A stretch of 64,000 bases of DNA from an uncultured Chlorobiales bacterium (GTDB lineage Bacteria > Bacteroidota > Chlorobiia > Chlorobiales > Chlorobiaceae): NCBI GenBank assembly GCA_903929135.1, contig CAIYTH010000036.1, forward strand, positions 1 through 64,000, written 5' to 3'. Of this stretch, positions 34,505 through 44,721 are shown in pieces; the first letter of the stretch is position 1; every line of letters starts with the position of its first letter. Below the pieces are notes generated by a model that was not told where the DNA came from, made no database searches, and worked only from the letters and a program-made list of their open reading frames with translations. The position numbers and the translations under genes were made by a program.

Positions 34505-35950
34505 GTGCAGTTTAGTGGTTATAAGGACCTCCGGTCCAGACTGGTCTCGCGTGAAATTTCCTGCGAACAGGTGGTCGAAGCCTATTTGCAGCGAATCGAT
34601 TCCCATCGTGACGATAATATTTTTACCGCCGTTTTATCCGAGGCCGCCCTTCGGCGAGCAAGGGAACTCGACGCAAAGCTTGCCCGTGGCGAAGCCATCG
34701 GGAAGCTGTTCGGCATGCCGATAGCCATCAAGGACAATATCTCCATGAACGGCGCGCCCCTGACCTGCGCCTCGAAAATCCTGAACGGTTACGAAAGCGT
34801 CTATGACGCCACGGCAATCATCCGGCTGGCCGCCGAGGATGCCATTTTCGTCGGTCGGACCAACATGGACGAGTTCGCCATGGGCAGTTCGAACGAGAAT
34901 TCGGCTTTGGGCCCCGTGCCCAATCCGTTCGACAGGAGCCGGGTTCCGGGCGGCAGTTCAGGCGGATCTGCGGCAGCGGTTGCCAATGACCTTGCCATGG
35001 TCGCCCTCGGTTCCGACACCGGCGGTTCAGTGCGCCAGCCGGCCGGGTTCTGCAACATCGTCGGCCTGAAGCCGACCTACGGACGCATCTCCCGCTACGG
35101 ACTTGTGGCTTTCGCTTCCTCCTTCGACCAGATCGGCATCCTTGCCGGCAACTGCGACGATGCGGCCATCGTGCTCCAGGTCATCGCAGGAAAGGACGAT
35201 CGTGATGCGACATCTTCGCGGCATGAGGTCGAGGACTATGAGTCCGCCATGGGGAAGATTTCGCTGAAAGGTCTGCGGATCGGCCTTCCTTCGGCATTTT
35301 TCCCGGAAAGCCTGAACGCCGATGTGGCTGCCGTGGTCAAGGCCGGCCTGAAGAAGCTCGAGGATGCCGGTGCTGAACTGGTCGAGATCGAACTTCCCGA
35401 AAGCGATTATGCCATTGCGGCTTATTATATCCTCGTGACTGCCGAAGCCTCTTCGAACCTCGCCCGTTTCGACGGTGCCCGTTACGGTTACCGCTCACCC
35501 TCATCGGAGGACCTGTCGAGCATGTACGTGAACTCCAGGACTGAAGGATTCGGGGCTGAAGTGAAACGGAGGATCATGCTCGGCACCTATGTGCTTTCGG
35601 CAGGCTATTACGATACCTACTACAAGAAAGCCCAGCAGGTCCGGCGCGTTTTCCAGGACCGCTACCGTGAGGCCCTCGAGAAGGTTGATGTCATTGCAGG
35701 GCCGACCTCTCCTTTCCCTCCCTTCGGTATTGGAGACAAGGTCGACAACCCGCTCGAAATGTACCTGGCTGATGTCTTCACGGTTCCGGCCAGCATTGTC
35801 GGCATGCCTGCCGTCAGTGTTCCTGTCGGCTTCGACAGCCTCGGGCTGCCGGTCGGCATCCACCTGATCAGCAATTTCTTCGAAGAGGGCAAGATGCTCG
35901 GCATCGCCCGTCACCTCCAGTCTTTCTGTCAGTCACTCCCGTCGAATTGA
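34505..35950 (+). CDS. gatA: Asp/Glu-tRNA amidotransferase subunit A
   Basis: An amidase-signature glutaminase that provides ammonia for converting Glu-tRNA(Gln) or Asp-tRNA(Asn). Ser-cisSer-Lys triad: Lys76 (AIKDN), Ser151 (GGSSGGS) and Ser175 ([10 protein letters not shown]). 481 residues, full length. The start codon is GTG 34505. gatB and gatC are not adjacent, so the complex is assembled from scattered genes. sucD follows by 35 bp. Confidence 0.95.
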   Translation: MQFSGYKDLRSRLVSREISCEQVVEAYLQRIDSHRDDNIFTAVLSEAALRRARELDAKLARGEAIGKLFGMPIAIKDNISMNGAPLTCASKILNGYESVYDATAIIRLAAEDAIFVGRTNMDEFAMGSSNENSALGPVPNPFDRSRVPGGSSGGSAAAVANDLAMVALGSDTGGSVRQPAGFCNIVGLKPTYGRISRYGLVAFASSFDQIGILAGNCDDAAIVLQVIAGKDDRDATSSRHEVEDYESAMGKISLKGLRIGLPSAFFPESLNADVAAVVKAGLKKLEDAGAELVEIELPESDYAIAAYYILVTAEASSNLARFDGARYGYRSPSSEDLSSMYVNSRTEGFGAEVKRRIMLGTYVLSAGYYDTYYKKAQQVRRVFQDRYREALEKVDVIAGPTSPFPPFGIGDKVDNPLEMYLADVFTVPASIVGMPAVSVPVGFDSLGLPVGIHLISNFFEEGKMLGIARHLQSFCQSLPSN

Positions 35951-35985
35951 CGGCATTTTTCATTCATCAAACAGGATAACCGTTT

Positions 35986-36888
35986 ATGAGCGTACTGGTC
36001 AATAAGGATACCCGCCTGGTCGTCCAGGGCATTACCGGCGGTGAGGGAACCTTTCATACCTCCCAGATCCTTGAATATGGCACCAATGTGGTGGCAGGTG
36101 TTACTCCCGGTAAGGGCGGAATACTCTATAACGGAAACGAAAAGGATGCCTTCTGCCGTCCGGTTCCGGTGTTCAATACGGTCAGGGAGGCGGTTGAGAA
36201 GGCAGAGGCCAACACCTCCGTCATCTTTGTTCCTGCCCCGTTTGCTGCCGACGCCATCATGGAGGCGGCTGACGCCGGACTCAAGGTGATCATCTGCATC
36301 ACCGAAGGCATTCCGGTCAATGACATGATGAAGGCCTACAGCTTTGTCAAGGAGAAAGGCGCCGTGCTGGTCGGTCCGAACTGTCCGGGCGTCATCACCC
36401 CCGGCGAAGCCAAGATCGGCATCATGCCCGGATTCATCCACAGGAAAGGTACGATCGGCGTCGTCTCCCGCAGCGGCACACTCACCTACGAGGCTGTCCA
36501 TCAGCTGACCCAGGTCGGGCTCGGCCAGTCGACCTGCATCGGCATCGGTGGCGACCCCATCATCGGCACCAGATTCATCGATGCCCTCAAGCTGTTCGCC
36601 AAAGACGACGAGACCGAAGGGCTGATCATGATCGGCGAGATCGGAGGCAGTGCCGAGGAAGAGGCTGCCGAATACATCAGGAAATATTTCAAGAAGCCGG
36701 TTGTCGGGTTCATCGCCGGACGTACTGCGCCTCCCGGCAGGAGGATGGGACATGCAGGAGCCATCGTTTCCGGCGGCAAGGGAACGGCCGAAGACAAGAT
36801 CAGGGCCATGGAGGCTGCCGGCATCCATGTCGTGGAAAATCCGGCGGACATAGGTCCGGCAATGCTGAAGGCTCTGGGACGGGCGTAA
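35986..36888 (+). CDS. sucD: Succinyl-CoA synthetase alpha subunit
   Basis: Interconverts succinate and succinyl-CoA; in green sulfur bacteria the reductive TCA cycle runs this step towards succinyl-CoA. 300 residues: a CoA-binding Rossmann domain ([30 protein letters not shown]), GPNCPGVI, then the phosphohistidine loop GHAGAI with His256. The beta subunit gene sucC is not adjacent. A strong terminator follows at 36905-36938. Confidence 0.95.
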   Translation: MSVLVNKDTRLVVQGITGGEGTFHTSQILEYGTNVVAGVTPGKGGILYNGNEKDAFCRPVPVFNTVREAVEKAEANTSVIFVPAPFAADAIMEAADAGLKVIICITEGIPVNDMMKAYSFVKEKGAVLVGPNCPGVITPGEAKIGIMPGFIHRKGTIGVVSRSGTLTYEAVHQLTQVGLGQSTCIGIGGDPIIGTRFIDALKLFAKDDETEGLIMIGEIGGSAEEEAAEYIRKYFKKPVVGFIAGRTAPPGRRMGHAGAIVSGGKGTAEDKIRAMEAAGIHVVENPADIGPAMLKALGRA

Positions 36889-36904
36889 TCAGCCGAGATC
36901 ATAG

Positions 36905-36938
36905 AGCAAAAGAGCGCCGATGGCGCTCTTTTGCTTTT
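36905..36938 (+). terminator. Intrinsic terminator after sucD
   Basis: A perfect 14-bp stem AGCAAAAGAGCGCC / GGCGCTCTTTTGCT with loop GAT, ending in TTTT. Confidence 0.92.
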
Positions 36939-36947
36939 AAGGAAGAA

Positions 36948-36983
36948 ATGGACGTGGTGGACTTTATGGACGGTATGGACTCG
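36948..36983 (+). repeat. TGGAC 9-bp array, single arm
   Basis: Four 9-bp units with the pattern RTGGACNNN: ATGGACGTG, GTGGACTTT, ATGGACGGT, ATGGACTCG. It lies between the convergent sucD and kdsD genes. No inverted partner arm is seen before the kdsD terminator, unlike the pairs at 46200-46327 and 54317-54437. Confidence 0.75.
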
Positions 36984-37081
36984 ACATCGAAGATCGGGAG
37001 AAAAATGATGGAGGGTTTTCATAAACGCCGCCACCCAACCTCTCGCGACGGTTTCCCCGTAAGGAATATTGATTATGGTTG

Positions 37082-37117
37082 AAAACAGAACCCCGCCAAC
37101 TGGCGGGGTTCTGTTTT
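37082..37117. terminator. Bidirectional terminator between sucD and kdsD
   Basis: A 16-bp stem AAAACAGAACCCCGCC / GGCGGGGTTCTGTTTT with loop AACT and T-runs on both strands; it serves the minus-strand kdsD gene ending at 37172. Confidence 0.9.
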
Positions 37118-37171
37118 TTATCCGGTGGCTTTAAAATCCACCTTTTCTGGACACTCTTGTCCTTTGTTGTG

Positions 37172-38146
37172 TTACAATCCCTGCGTCACCAGGTCGTGGA
37201 TGTGCACCAGGCCGACGGGACGGTTGTCGGCATCGCACACCAGGAGCTGGGTGATCCGGTAGGTTTCGAGGATTTCGAGGCAGTTCTTGGCAAGAAGGTC
37301 CGCGCTCACGGTTTTCGGATTGGCCGTCATGACCTCACGGGCCATCCTGTCGAGAAAATCGCCCCCCTGCTGTACGAGGCGACGCAGGTCGCCGTCCGTG
37401 AAGATGCCCGTGAGACGGCCCTCACGGTCCACGACTCCGCTCACGCCGTAGCGTTTCGAAGTCATTTCGAGGATGAGGTCCGAAACAGTTGCCTCTTCAT
37501 CGACGAGCGGCAGCGACTCTTCCCTGGCCATGAGGTCAGCGACCTTCATGGTCAGTTGTCTGCCGAGCGAGCCTTTGGGGTGGGTGAGCGCGAACTCGAG
37601 ATCGGTGAAATTCTTCCGCTTCATCAGGCAGATTGCCAGTGCGTCCCCCATGGCGAGCATCGCTGTCGTCGATGTGGTCGGTGCGAGGTCGTAGGGACAA
37701 GCCTCCTGCCCGACACCGACATCGAGCACGACGTCGGCATTCCTGGCAAGGAATGACCGCTGGTTGCCCGTGAAGGCGATGATCACTGCTTCGAGCTGCC
37801 TGAGCGGAGGGATGATGAAGTTGAGCTCTTCGGTCATGCCGCTTTTCGAGAGGCAGATGACCACGTCGTTCTTTGCCACGACGCCGAGGTCGCCGTGAGC
37901 GGCTTCAGCCGGATGGAGAAAGATCGCAGTCGTGCCGGTGGAGGAGAGGGTTGCGGCGATTTTCTGGCCGACGATACCCGATTTTCCCATGCCGGCGATG
38001 ATGATCTTGCCCTTGCAGGCAAGGAGAAGCTCCACGGCTTTGGCGAAGCTCTCATCGAGCCGTTCGGCCATGCTGCGGATGCCTTCAGCTTCCTGGATGA
38101 GGATGCCTCTGCCTTCCGAAACGGTCTGTGTTCGTTCTCCCGTCAT
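37172..38146 (-). CDS. kdsD: Arabinose-5-phosphate isomerase (KdsD/KpsF)
   Basis: Makes D-arabinose 5-phosphate, the precursor of the KDO sugar of LPS. 324 residues: an N-terminal SIS sugar-isomerase domain (GKIIIAGMGKSGIVGQKIAATLSSTGT, HPAEAAHGDLG, VICLSKSGMTEEL) followed by two CBS domains (around RYGVSGVVDREGRLTGIFTDGDLRR and the YRITQLLVCDADNRPVGLVHIHDL end). The length and order match KdsD. A single gene with its own terminator. Confidence 0.94.
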   Translation of the reverse strand: MTGERTQTVSEGRGILIQEAEGIRSMAERLDESFAKAVELLLACKGKIIIAGMGKSGIVGQKIAATLSSTGTTAIFLHPAEAAHGDLGVVAKNDVVICLSKSGMTEELNFIIPPLRQLEAVIIAFTGNQRSFLARNADVVLDVGVGQEACPYDLAPTTSTTAMLAMGDALAICLMKRKNFTDLEFALTHPKGSLGRQLTMKVADLMAREESLPLVDEEATVSDLILEMTSKRYGVSGVVDREGRLTGIFTDGDLRRLVQQGGDFLDRMAREVMTANPKTVSADLLAKNCLEILETYRITQLLVCDADNRPVGLVHIHDLVTQGL

Positions 38147-38396
38147 AAGTCTGCTACTTCGTTGGTGCCTTATTTATCCTGCGAGCCAGGAAAAGAAAGA
38201 ATATGTTTTTTAATCCAATATCCGCTAAAATCATAAAAAATCCCGTTATTTTCCTTGACGCGGCGAGCCTGTCTCCGGGGAAACCATCCGCGGTCCGGGT
38301 GTTCCGTATCCCGTTCCGAGGCACTGTTTCGCAACAGGCCGGAAGGTGGCCCGTCAAGGTTCAACAACGGTTTATGCCAATTTCAACGAGGGTGCT

Positions 38397-38750
38397 ATGA
38401 GCTGGATCTATCTTCTCGGTTTCGCTTTGTCGGTGTTCTTTGTTCTCGTGTATTTCCTTTCAAGGTTCGTCACCTACATGAAGGAGGAGCAGAACCTGGA
38501 GATCGAAACACTGAAGGATACCCTGATCGACAAGGACAATCCCGTCGGCCTCTCCGGCGAGGAGCTGGAGAAGCTCAAGAAGCAGCAGGCCGAAGCCCAG
38601 CAGCACCTGCGCGAGGTCATCTCGAAGATTCCCGTGATCCAGAAGGACGGCAAGTTCCAGGTCGATTACGAGGCCGTGAAGAGGCAGAAGGAGAGCAACG
38701 CCGACTCCTCCGTCAAAAACGGTGCCCAGGCCCAGAAGGGCGACAGTTAA
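38397..38750 (+). CDS. Small membrane-anchored coiled-coil protein, unknown
   Basis: 117 residues: one N-terminal transmembrane helix ([19 protein letters not shown]) and a charged helical body rich in Glu, Lys and Gln ([26 protein letters not shown]), ending in a polar tail. ATG 38397 has CGAGGG just upstream; longer in-frame starts lack this. I do not recognise the family. It is followed 25 bp later by a flippase gene, suggesting an envelope role. Confidence 0.65.
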   Translation: MSWIYLLGFALSVFFVLVYFLSRFVTYMKEEQNLEIETLKDTLIDKDNPVGLSGEELEKLKKQQAEAQQHLREVISKIPVIQKDGKFQVDYEAVKRQKESNADSSVKNGAQAQKGDS

Positions 38751-38775
38751 CCCCATCGACAGAACCCGGCACCGG

Positions 38776-40326
38776 ATGTTCTCCAAACTCAAGCTTCTTG
38801 CCAAGGATACCGTTATCTACGGGACGAGCACCATTCTCTCCCGAAGCCTGAACTACATCCTCGTTCCGCTTTACGCCAACAAGCTGTCGACATTCGACAA
38901 CGGCATCCAGGCGGTCATCTACGCCAATATCGCCCTGGCCAACGTGCTCTTCTGCTATGGCCTCGAGACTTCGTACCTGAAGGTCGCCACTGATGCCATC
39001 AGGAACAATCGGGACGAACGCCCCTATTTCTCGACAGCCTTCATCAGTCTCCTGGCGACCTCGACCCTCTTCGCCCTGCTGATGGTGCTGCTCGCGCCGA
39101 CGCTGGCCGTAGCCATCGGACTTGCGCCCGAGTCCGGTACCTTCATACGCTTTGCCGCAATGATTCTCTGGCTCGATACGATGCTGGCCGTGCCTTTCGC
39201 CGAACTTCGGCTGAAGCGCAAGCCCATACCGTTTGCCCTGGCCAAGGTCATGGGTGTGGTCGGTGGCGTAGTCAGCACGTTTCTGCTCATCCTGGTTTTC
39301 AAGGCGGGCCTCTCCGGGGTGTTCATCGGCGAGGCGTTCGGTTCCCTGGTCAGCCTGCTGTTCATCCTGCCGGTGCTCAGGAACCTGAAGCCCTTCTTTT
39401 CGGTCGACATGTACAGGGATCTGCTGCGCATCGGCCTGCCTTATGTCCCGACCGGCATAGCCGGCCTGCTCATCCACCTGATCGACAGGAACCTGCTCAT
39501 CAGGATTCCGCAGGCAGATGTCGAACGGCTCTACGGCAGCGGTTTCCAGCCTTCGGACATCGTCGGCATCTACGGCCGGGTGGCGGCGTTCGGCGTCGCC
39601 CTGCAGATGTTTATCCAGATATTCAGGTTCGCCTGGCAGCCCTTTTTCCTGCAGCATGCGGAAGACCCGGATGCGAAGCAGCTCTTCAGGCAGGTGATGA
39701 ACCTCTCGAGCATCGCGGTCATCGTGCTTGCCGTGGCGTGCACATTTTTCGTTCCGGACATTGTGCGTTACCACTATGGCGGCCGGCTTTACCTCCTGCC
39801 GCCGAAATACTGGATGGGTATGTCCATCCTTCCATGGATTTTTTTCAGCTATGTGTTCGACATGATGTCGACGAACCTTTCGGCAGGGTTGCTGATTACC
39901 GGCAACACCCGCTACCTGCCGGTGGTGACCTTTGCCGGGGCAGCCGTCACCACGCTGTTCTGCTGGCTGCTGATTCCGGTCAGCGGCATGGACGGGGCAG
40001 CTATGGCCATCCTGGCCGGTACTGCGGTCATGTGTCTCTGCATGGGCTGGTATTCGGTGCGTTTCTATCCGGTCCGATACGACTGGGGGCGCCTGTCGCT
40101 GCTGCTCGGCGCAGGTCTCGTGTTTGCCGCCTGGCATGATGACCTCCTGCGGTTCCTCGTCGGTTACGGTGTTTCCGGCTGGGGCGCCCTGCTGATGAAG
40201 CTGCTGATCGTGTTGCTCTATCTCGGGCTGGGTACCCTCATTTTCCGAAACGAGGCCGTTCTGGTAGCGCAACGTCTGGCGACGAAGCTCCGTCCATCGT
40301 CCCGCGGAGGTGCCGGAGCGCCATGA
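38776..40326 (+). CDS. Polysaccharide/oligosaccharide flippase (Wzx-like)
   Basis: A 516-residue integral membrane protein of the MOP superfamily with about 12-14 hydrophobic helices ([25 protein letters not shown] at the start is the typical first helix). Such proteins flip lipid-linked sugars across the inner membrane for LPS O-antigen or exopolysaccharide. No glycosyltransferases lie nearby, so the substrate is open. ATG 38776 is chosen to match the family N-terminus. Its last codons overlap the next gene by 4 bp (ATGA), implying translational coupling. Confidence 0.85.
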   Translation: MFSKLKLLAKDTVIYGTSTILSRSLNYILVPLYANKLSTFDNGIQAVIYANIALANVLFCYGLETSYLKVATDAIRNNRDERPYFSTAFISLLATSTLFALLMVLLAPTLAVAIGLAPESGTFIRFAAMILWLDTMLAVPFAELRLKRKPIPFALAKVMGVVGGVVSTFLLILVFKAGLSGVFIGEAFGSLVSLLFILPVLRNLKPFFSVDMYRDLLRIGLPYVPTGIAGLLIHLIDRNLLIRIPQADVERLYGSGFQPSDIVGIYGRVAAFGVALQMFIQIFRFAWQPFFLQHAEDPDAKQLFRQVMNLSSIAVIVLAVACTFFVPDIVRYHYGGRLYLLPPKYWMGMSILPWIFFSYVFDMMSTNLSAGLLITGNTRYLPVVTFAGAAVTTLFCWLLIPVSGMDGAAMAILAGTAVMCLCMGWYSVRFYPVRYDWGRLSLLLGAGLVFAAWHDDLLRFLVGYGVSGWGALLMKLLIVLLYLGLGTLIFRNEAVLVAQRLATKLRPSSRGGAGAP

Positions 40327-41132
40327 TCCGGGTGGCCCTGATCCAGTATACGCCCATCCACGGCAGCAAGGGCGTAAACCTTCGGGCGATCTCCGACCTT
40401 CTCGAAGAGACCGTGGCCGATCTCATCGTGTTGCCGGAGTTGTGTACGACAGGATACTTTTTCACTTCCGGGGATGAACTGGCTCCGCTGGCGGAGGGAA
40501 CCCATGGCGAGGCATCCCGTCTCCTCGGCGATGCCGCCGTCTCGAAACGGGCGATCATCGTCGCCGGCATCGCGGAGGTCGCCGGAGATCTGCTGTACAA
40601 TTCGGTGTTCGTCTTCCGGCCAGAAGGCGGAGAGCCTCTGGTGTATCGAAAGTCCCATCTGTTCTACAAGGAGTCCATGGTGTTCGAGCAGGGTGATACC
40701 GGGTTTCCGGTGTTCACTGACCGCCGACTCGACGTGACGATCGGCATCATGCTCTGTTACGACTGGCGGTTTCCCGAGGCGGCGAGATGCCTCGCACTCG
40801 ACGGTGCCGACATCATCGTCTGCCCGTCGAACCTGGTTACCGATGCGTGGATGAAGGTCATGCCGGCGCGCGCTATCGAAAACAAGGTTTTCGTTGCCGT
40901 GGCCAACCGGGCGGGTTCCGAGACGAAGGAGGGGGAGACTCTTGAATTCAGGGGGCGATCTGCGCTTTACGATCCCCGGGGTGAACCGCTTCTCCAGGCC
41001 GATGCGACCGGTGACAGGGTCCTGGTGGCGGAGATCGATCCATCCATCTCCCGCGATAAACGCTTCAATGACCGTAACGACATCTTCCTTGACCGTCGTC
41101 CGGACCTCTATGGTCGTATCACCCGGACCTGA
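40323..41132 (+). CDS. Carbon-nitrogen hydrolase (nitrilase superfamily)
   Basis: A 269-residue nitrilase-superfamily amidase. The Glu-Lys-Cys triad is visible: Glu39 (VLPEL), Lys110 (YRKSHLF) and Cys145 ([10 protein letters not shown]). Substrates of related enzymes include omega-amides, N-carbamoyl compounds and nitriles; the sequence does not decide among them. Starts within the flippase stop codon (ATGA). It converges on the Spy-like gene, with a 61-bp gap that shows no clear terminator. Confidence 0.85.
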   Translation: MIRVALIQYTPIHGSKGVNLRAISDLLEETVADLIVLPELCTTGYFFTSGDELAPLAEGTHGEASRLLGDAAVSKRAIIVAGIAEVAGDLLYNSVFVFRPEGGEPLVYRKSHLFYKESMVFEQGDTGFPVFTDRRLDVTIGIMLCYDWRFPEAARCLALDGADIIVCPSNLVTDAWMKVMPARAIENKVFVAVANRAGSETKEGETLEFRGRSALYDPRGEPLLQADATGDRVLVAEIDPSISRDKRFNDRNDIFLDRRPDLYGRITRT

Positions 41133-41193
41133 CAGGCTGGAACCTGGTGACGGATTCCGGTTATCGGCTTATTTCAGCTGACGGCAGCCATGA

Positions 41194-41757
41194 TCAAGGC
41201 TGCTGCTGATCGTGAGGCGGCGGGGGGCCATGGTGGTGAGGTCCTGGTTCGTCGACCGGTCGTATCTCCCTCGTCCAGCGTGATCCACGTTCGTATTTGC
41301 GGGAGTAGACATGACCGAGAAACGCCTTGAGCGAATCCCTCTGGGCAGGCGTGCAGAAACTCGACATCTCATGGAAATGAAGGGCGAGGCCTCGCTCAAG
41401 CCTGGCCTGCTGCTTGCCGATCCTGTCCGCGATCAGGGAGATTTTCGAGGTGTCGGGTGCCGGTTTGACCGCTTCGTCGATCAGCTCTTTCTTGAGTTCG
41501 ACGATCTTCTGGATTTCAGGCAGGCTTTTGCGGAAATGTTCACGCCGGAGGTTCATGAACTGCGTGCGCTGTTCAGGGCTGAACGACATTTCGGGATCCT
41601 GTGATGAGCTCCTGGAATAATACTCCCTGACCTCGATCGACCTGAAATTTCTCGACAGGAAATTCTGCCAGCACAGAACGCCGAGCAGGGTGACGTTGAG
41701 GATGCCCAGAAGCACCAGGGCAGTCGTTACGAATCGTTTTGAAGTCAGGAAATCCAT
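41194..41757 (-). CDS. Spy/CpxP-like periplasmic heavy-metal/stress protein
   Basis: 187 residues: an N-terminal membrane anchor or uncleaved signal (TTALVLLGILNVTLLGVLCW), then an all-helical periplasmic domain of the LTXXQ type (FSPEQRTQFMNLRREHFRKSLPEIQKIVELKKEL, then TPAQRDSLKAFLG), ending in a His/Pro-rich tail (GPHHHGPPPPH) that could bind metal. Relatives (Spy, CpxP, ZraP, CnrX) buffer or sense envelope or metal stress. Last gene of the sigma-factor cluster at 41194-43101. Confidence 0.75.
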   Translation of the reverse strand: MDFLTSKRFVTTALVLLGILNVTLLGVLCWQNFLSRNFRSIEVREYYSRSSSQDPEMSFSPEQRTQFMNLRREHFRKSLPEIQKIVELKKELIDEAVKPAPDTSKISLIADRIGKQQARLERGLALHFHEMSSFCTPAQRDSLKAFLGHVYSRKYERGSRWTREIRPVDEPGPHHHGPPPPHDQQQP

Positions 41758-41811
41758 TGCTTGTCGTTAATTTTGATCGTCAAATGAGGCTCGATTTACC
41801 GGTCTTGCCGT

Positions 41812-42090
41812 CTACTGGCAGTCGGAATCGTCATTGCCAGGGCTTTGGGCCATGCTTTCTCCAGCGTCCTTCGCCAATGCCTCCCTCTCCTTGGGGGTCA
41901 TGCGGGCTACCCGTTCTTGCCACTCTTTTCTGAATGCCTCCCTCGTCTTTTCCGGCTCGTGTTTCATTGAGGCTCTCAAAGCCGCCAGTTCATCGTTGGT
42001 CAGACTGCTGAAGTCCTGCGCCGCCATGGCTGAAGATCCGCAGGAGAGGAACAGTGCGGCTGCAAGGGCCGCTGTCGCGATTGATTTCAT
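41812..42090 (-). CDS. Small secreted protein, DUF1104-like
   Basis: 92 residues: signal peptide MKSIATAALAAALFLSC with cleavage near SAMA, then a helical charged domain beginning FSSLTNDELAALRASM and containing ARMTPKEREAL. The pattern resembles small periplasmic DUF1104 proteins. ATG 42090 is selected because it begins a clean signal peptide; the in-frame upstream extension overlaps the next gene in a non-natural way. It lies between the candidate anti-sigma gene and the Spy-like gene, with gaps of 19 and 54 bp. Confidence 0.65.
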   Translation of the reverse strand: MKSIATAALAAALFLSCGSSAMAAQDFSSLTNDELAALRASMKHEPEKTREAFRKEWQERVARMTPKEREALAKDAGESMAQSPGNDDSDCQ

Positions 42091-42109
42091 GGTATGACGC
42101 GTCGATGTG

Positions 42110-42466
42110 TTATTTGGTTGGTTCGCTTCCCTGGCTGTCAGGTGTTTGCTGATCGTAATAGGAGAGTGCCGGACTTCCGTAATCATCGCTGAACGATTCG
42201 GCCGTAGCGACCGGCCGGGCAGTCGTCTGCGGTTCCTGATGCAGGAACAGCAGCGTTCCCATGGCAATGTTGATGCCGAGCAGGAGGCCGAAGAAGGCCA
42301 GCCGTGGATTGAATCCGCCGGCAAAGGAGCGACTTTCCCCGGCAGCGTCGATGCGCTGCAGGAGGTGAGCCCTGAAGAGATGGTTCACCTTGATCGAGGG
42401 GATATTGTCCAGGATGCCCATGGTCTTCATGACCTCGGCGTCCCGCTGTTCCTTGCTTCTGTTCAT
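42110..42466 (-). CDS. Single-span membrane protein, candidate anti-sigma factor
   Basis: 118 residues: a cytoplasmic N-terminal region of about 50 residues (including ILDNIPSIKVNHLFRAHLLQRI), one transmembrane helix (LAFFGLLLGINIAMGTLLFL) and a polar periplasmic tail. Size and topology fit a membrane anti-sigma factor, and it directly follows the ECF sigma gene. The zinc-binding anti-sigma HxxxCxxC motif is absent, so this is inferred from context and topology only. Confidence 0.55.
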   Translation of the reverse strand: MNRSKEQRDAEVMKTMGILDNIPSIKVNHLFRAHLLQRIDAAGESRSFAGGFNPRLAFFGLLLGINIAMGTLLFLHQEPQTTARPVATAESFSDDYGSPALSYYDQQTPDSQGSEPTK

Positions 42467-42537
42467 TGCTGTTTCCGGTTGCTTTATTTTTTAGACGTCA
42501 ATAGCCGGTGAAACTTGTATTGTTTTTCATACTGTGT

Positions 42538-43101
42538 TCAGCGATCGGAATCATAGTATTTCTGCAGACGGCCCTGCAGGTTTTTTTTCGCCCTGTGGAC
42601 CAGCGATTCGACGGCAGGAACTGTCGTCTGGAGAATGTCTGCGATTTCCTGGTTGCTGTAACCGTCCTGCTTGCTCAGGAGGAACGCCGTCTTCTGGTTG
42701 TCTGGAAGCGAGTCGAGCGCATCCCTCATGACGGCCACCCGCTCCTTGTCGGTAAGCGCATCGGCCGGATTTTCCCGATCCGGGGCCGCAATCGAATCGG
42801 CAGGATCGTCGTCCACGCCGATGATCCGCCTGAGTGAGCTGAACCGCTTTTTCCGTTTCAGGCGCCGCAGGTGGTCAAGCGATTTGGTGACCGCTATCCG
42901 GTAAATCCAGGTTGAGAGTTTCGATTCTTCCCTGAACCTGTCAAGCGAACGGTGCACTTCGATGAAGACCTCCTGTGCGAGATCCTCAGCATCTTCACGG
43001 TTGAAGACGAAACGGTAGCAGGTGTTCACGACCATGTCCTGGTGTTCCGCGACAAGTTCGCTGAAGAAAAGGTCTTTTGATATGGGTTCCTGCTGCTCCA
43101 A
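42538..43101 (-). CDS. ECF-family RNA polymerase sigma factor
   Basis: 187 residues with the two regions of group 4 (ECF) sigma factors: sigma-2 ([50 protein letters not shown]) and sigma-4 ([45 protein letters not shown]). The start codon is TTG 43101 with AAGGA close upstream. It heads a four-gene minus-strand cluster. The 133-bp gap behind it includes GGAACT, an ECF-like -35, but no convincing -10, so autoregulation is not shown. Confidence 0.92.
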   Translation of the reverse strand: MEQQEPISKDLFFSELVAEHQDMVVNTCYRFVFNREDAEDLAQEVFIEVHRSLDRFREESKLSTWIYRIAVTKSLDHLRRLKRKKRFSSLRRIIGVDDDPADSIAAPDRENPADALTDKERVAVMRDALDSLPDNQKTAFLLSKQDGYSNQEIADILQTTVPAVESLVHRAKKNLQGRLQKYYDSDR

Positions 43102-43234
43102 TGATCCTTGTTTTACATGAACGGGTTTCGACCCGGGGGGCGGTTATTCGATTTCCGTACTTCAGTTCCGGTTTGACGTCGAAATCCGCAGATTCTTCCG
43201 GTCAGGCAGGAAAAGCATTCCCGCCGCCGGTTGT

Positions 43235-44617
43235 TCAGCCGAGCCTGGATGCGAAGCTGAGCACTTTTTCAACCTTATCGCGGTCGTCCGCTTCGCAATA
43301 AATCCTCAGGACCGGTTCGGTTCCTGAAGGCCTGATGAGCAGCCAGCCGCCGTCGAAATGATATTTGAAGCCATCAAGGTCGCCGAACTCTGTCACGGCG
43401 TATCCTGCGATAGACGTAAGCTTGCCGCCTGCAGCCGCAGAGATGATCGCCTGCTTCCTTTCGTCAGACACGTGCAGGTCGAGACGGTTGTAGCTGAAGA
43501 AACCGTACTCCTCGAACAGCTCCTCGACAAGCCCTGAAAGCGTCTTCTGCCTGCGGGCCATGATCTCGAGTGTGAGGAGCCCGATATAGACGCCGTCGCG
43601 TTCAGGCAGGAACGAGGTGATGCCGATGCCTCCGGACTCTTCGCCACCGATCAGGATGTCGTTGGTGGTCATCAGTCGGCTGACATGTTTGAATCCGACC
43701 GGCAGGAGATGCATTTTCAGGTCGTGTTTGCTGCAGATTCGGTCGATGACGTCGGTCAGGGCAAATGTTTTGGCAACCTCTCCCCGCTGGCCTTTCACTT
43801 CGACAAGGTACTTGAGGATGATCGCAAACAGTTTATGCGAATCGACGAACTCCCCGTGCTCGTCGAGCATGCCGATGCGGTCGGCGTCACCGTCGTTGAT
43901 AATGCCGACGTCGGTCTTCACTTCGTTGAAGAATTCGACGAATTCGCCGATGTACTGGGGAATCGGTTCCGGGTTGATCCCGTCGAAGCCGGGGTTGACC
44001 GAACAGTGGTAACAGTTGACCATCGATTCGTCAAGCAGTCTGGTAATGATGTCCTGACCGGCACCGAACATGGCGTTGTGGGCGATTTTCAGGCGTGATT
44101 CGCGGATCAGCCCGAGGTCGAGCTTCGATTTGAGGTAATCGACGTAATGCGTCTTGATGTCGACCATCGTGATCAGGCTGGGTGCGGGCTGTGCGGGGTC
44201 GGCCGGATCGACTTCAGGCAGGTACCTTTCAATTTCATCGATGACCTCCGGATGAGCCGGGCCGCCGTAGGAGGCTTTCACCTTGAAGCCGTTATAGATC
44301 GGAGGATTGTGCGAAGCCGTGATCATGACGCCTCCGGCAAGCTTCTGGTCGCGGGTATAGAGCGACACGGCCGGCGTCGAAACGAAGCTGTCCGAGAGGA
44401 AGACCCTGAGGCCCAGGGAGGAGAGCACTTCTGCAGTGAACCGTGCGAACTCCTTTGACATGAACCGGGTGTCGTAGCCGACGCAAACGCCGTTGGCCTT
44501 GTCCGGATGGGAGAGGAAGTAGCGCCCCGAAGCGAGGGCGGCAAGTTTAAGGTTGTCGTAAGTATAGTCCCTGGCTATAATTGCCCTCCAACCATCAGTG
44601 CCGAATTTGACTTGCAT
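43235..44617 (-). CDS. Phosphoglucomutase/phosphomannomutase
   Basis: A 460-residue alpha-D-phosphohexomutase. Active-site phosphoserine in TASHNPPIYNGFK, Mg2+ loop DGDADR, sugar-specificity loop GGEESGG and phosphate loop RPSGTEP. The GEESG form is typical of phosphoglucomutase-type enzymes, so glucose-1-P/glucose-6-P conversion for glycogen or sugar nucleotides is likeliest; mannose is possible. A different subgroup from the GEGNGG enzyme at 23677-25125. Divergent from lpxB. Confidence 0.88.
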   Translation of the reverse strand: MQVKFGTDGWRAIIARDYTYDNLKLAALASGRYFLSHPDKANGVCVGYDTRFMSKEFARFTAEVLSSLGLRVFLSDSFVSTPAVSLYTRDQKLAGGVMITASHNPPIYNGFKVKASYGGPAHPEVIDEIERYLPEVDPADPAQPAPSLITMVDIKTHYVDYLKSKLDLGLIRESRLKIAHNAMFGAGQDIITRLLDESMVNCYHCSVNPGFDGINPEPIPQYIGEFVEFFNEVKTDVGIINDGDADRIGMLDEHGEFVDSHKLFAIILKYLVEVKGQRGEVAKTFALTDVIDRICSKHDLKMHLLPVGFKHVSRLMTTNDILIGGEESGGIGITSFLPERDGVYIGLLTLEIMARRQKTLSGLVEELFEEYGFFSYNRLDLHVSDERKQAIISAAAGGKLTSIAGYAVTEFGDLDGFKYHFDGGWLLIRPSGTEPVLRIYCEADDRDKVEKVLSFASRLG

Positions 44618-44721
44618 TCTGTCGTATATTTAATATAATGGTGTTCAAAAAAAAGGGGGCCAACTCTGTTTTGCTGGTCTTGCCGTTCCAAAGCTGTCCC
44701 TAAAATACAGTTTCCTTTCTG

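Noticed and set aside
43102-43234. Autoregulated ECF promoter (GGAACT) upstream of the sigma gene
   Set aside because: A GGAAC-like box is present on the minus strand but no matching -10 at 15-17 bp, so I do not annotate it.
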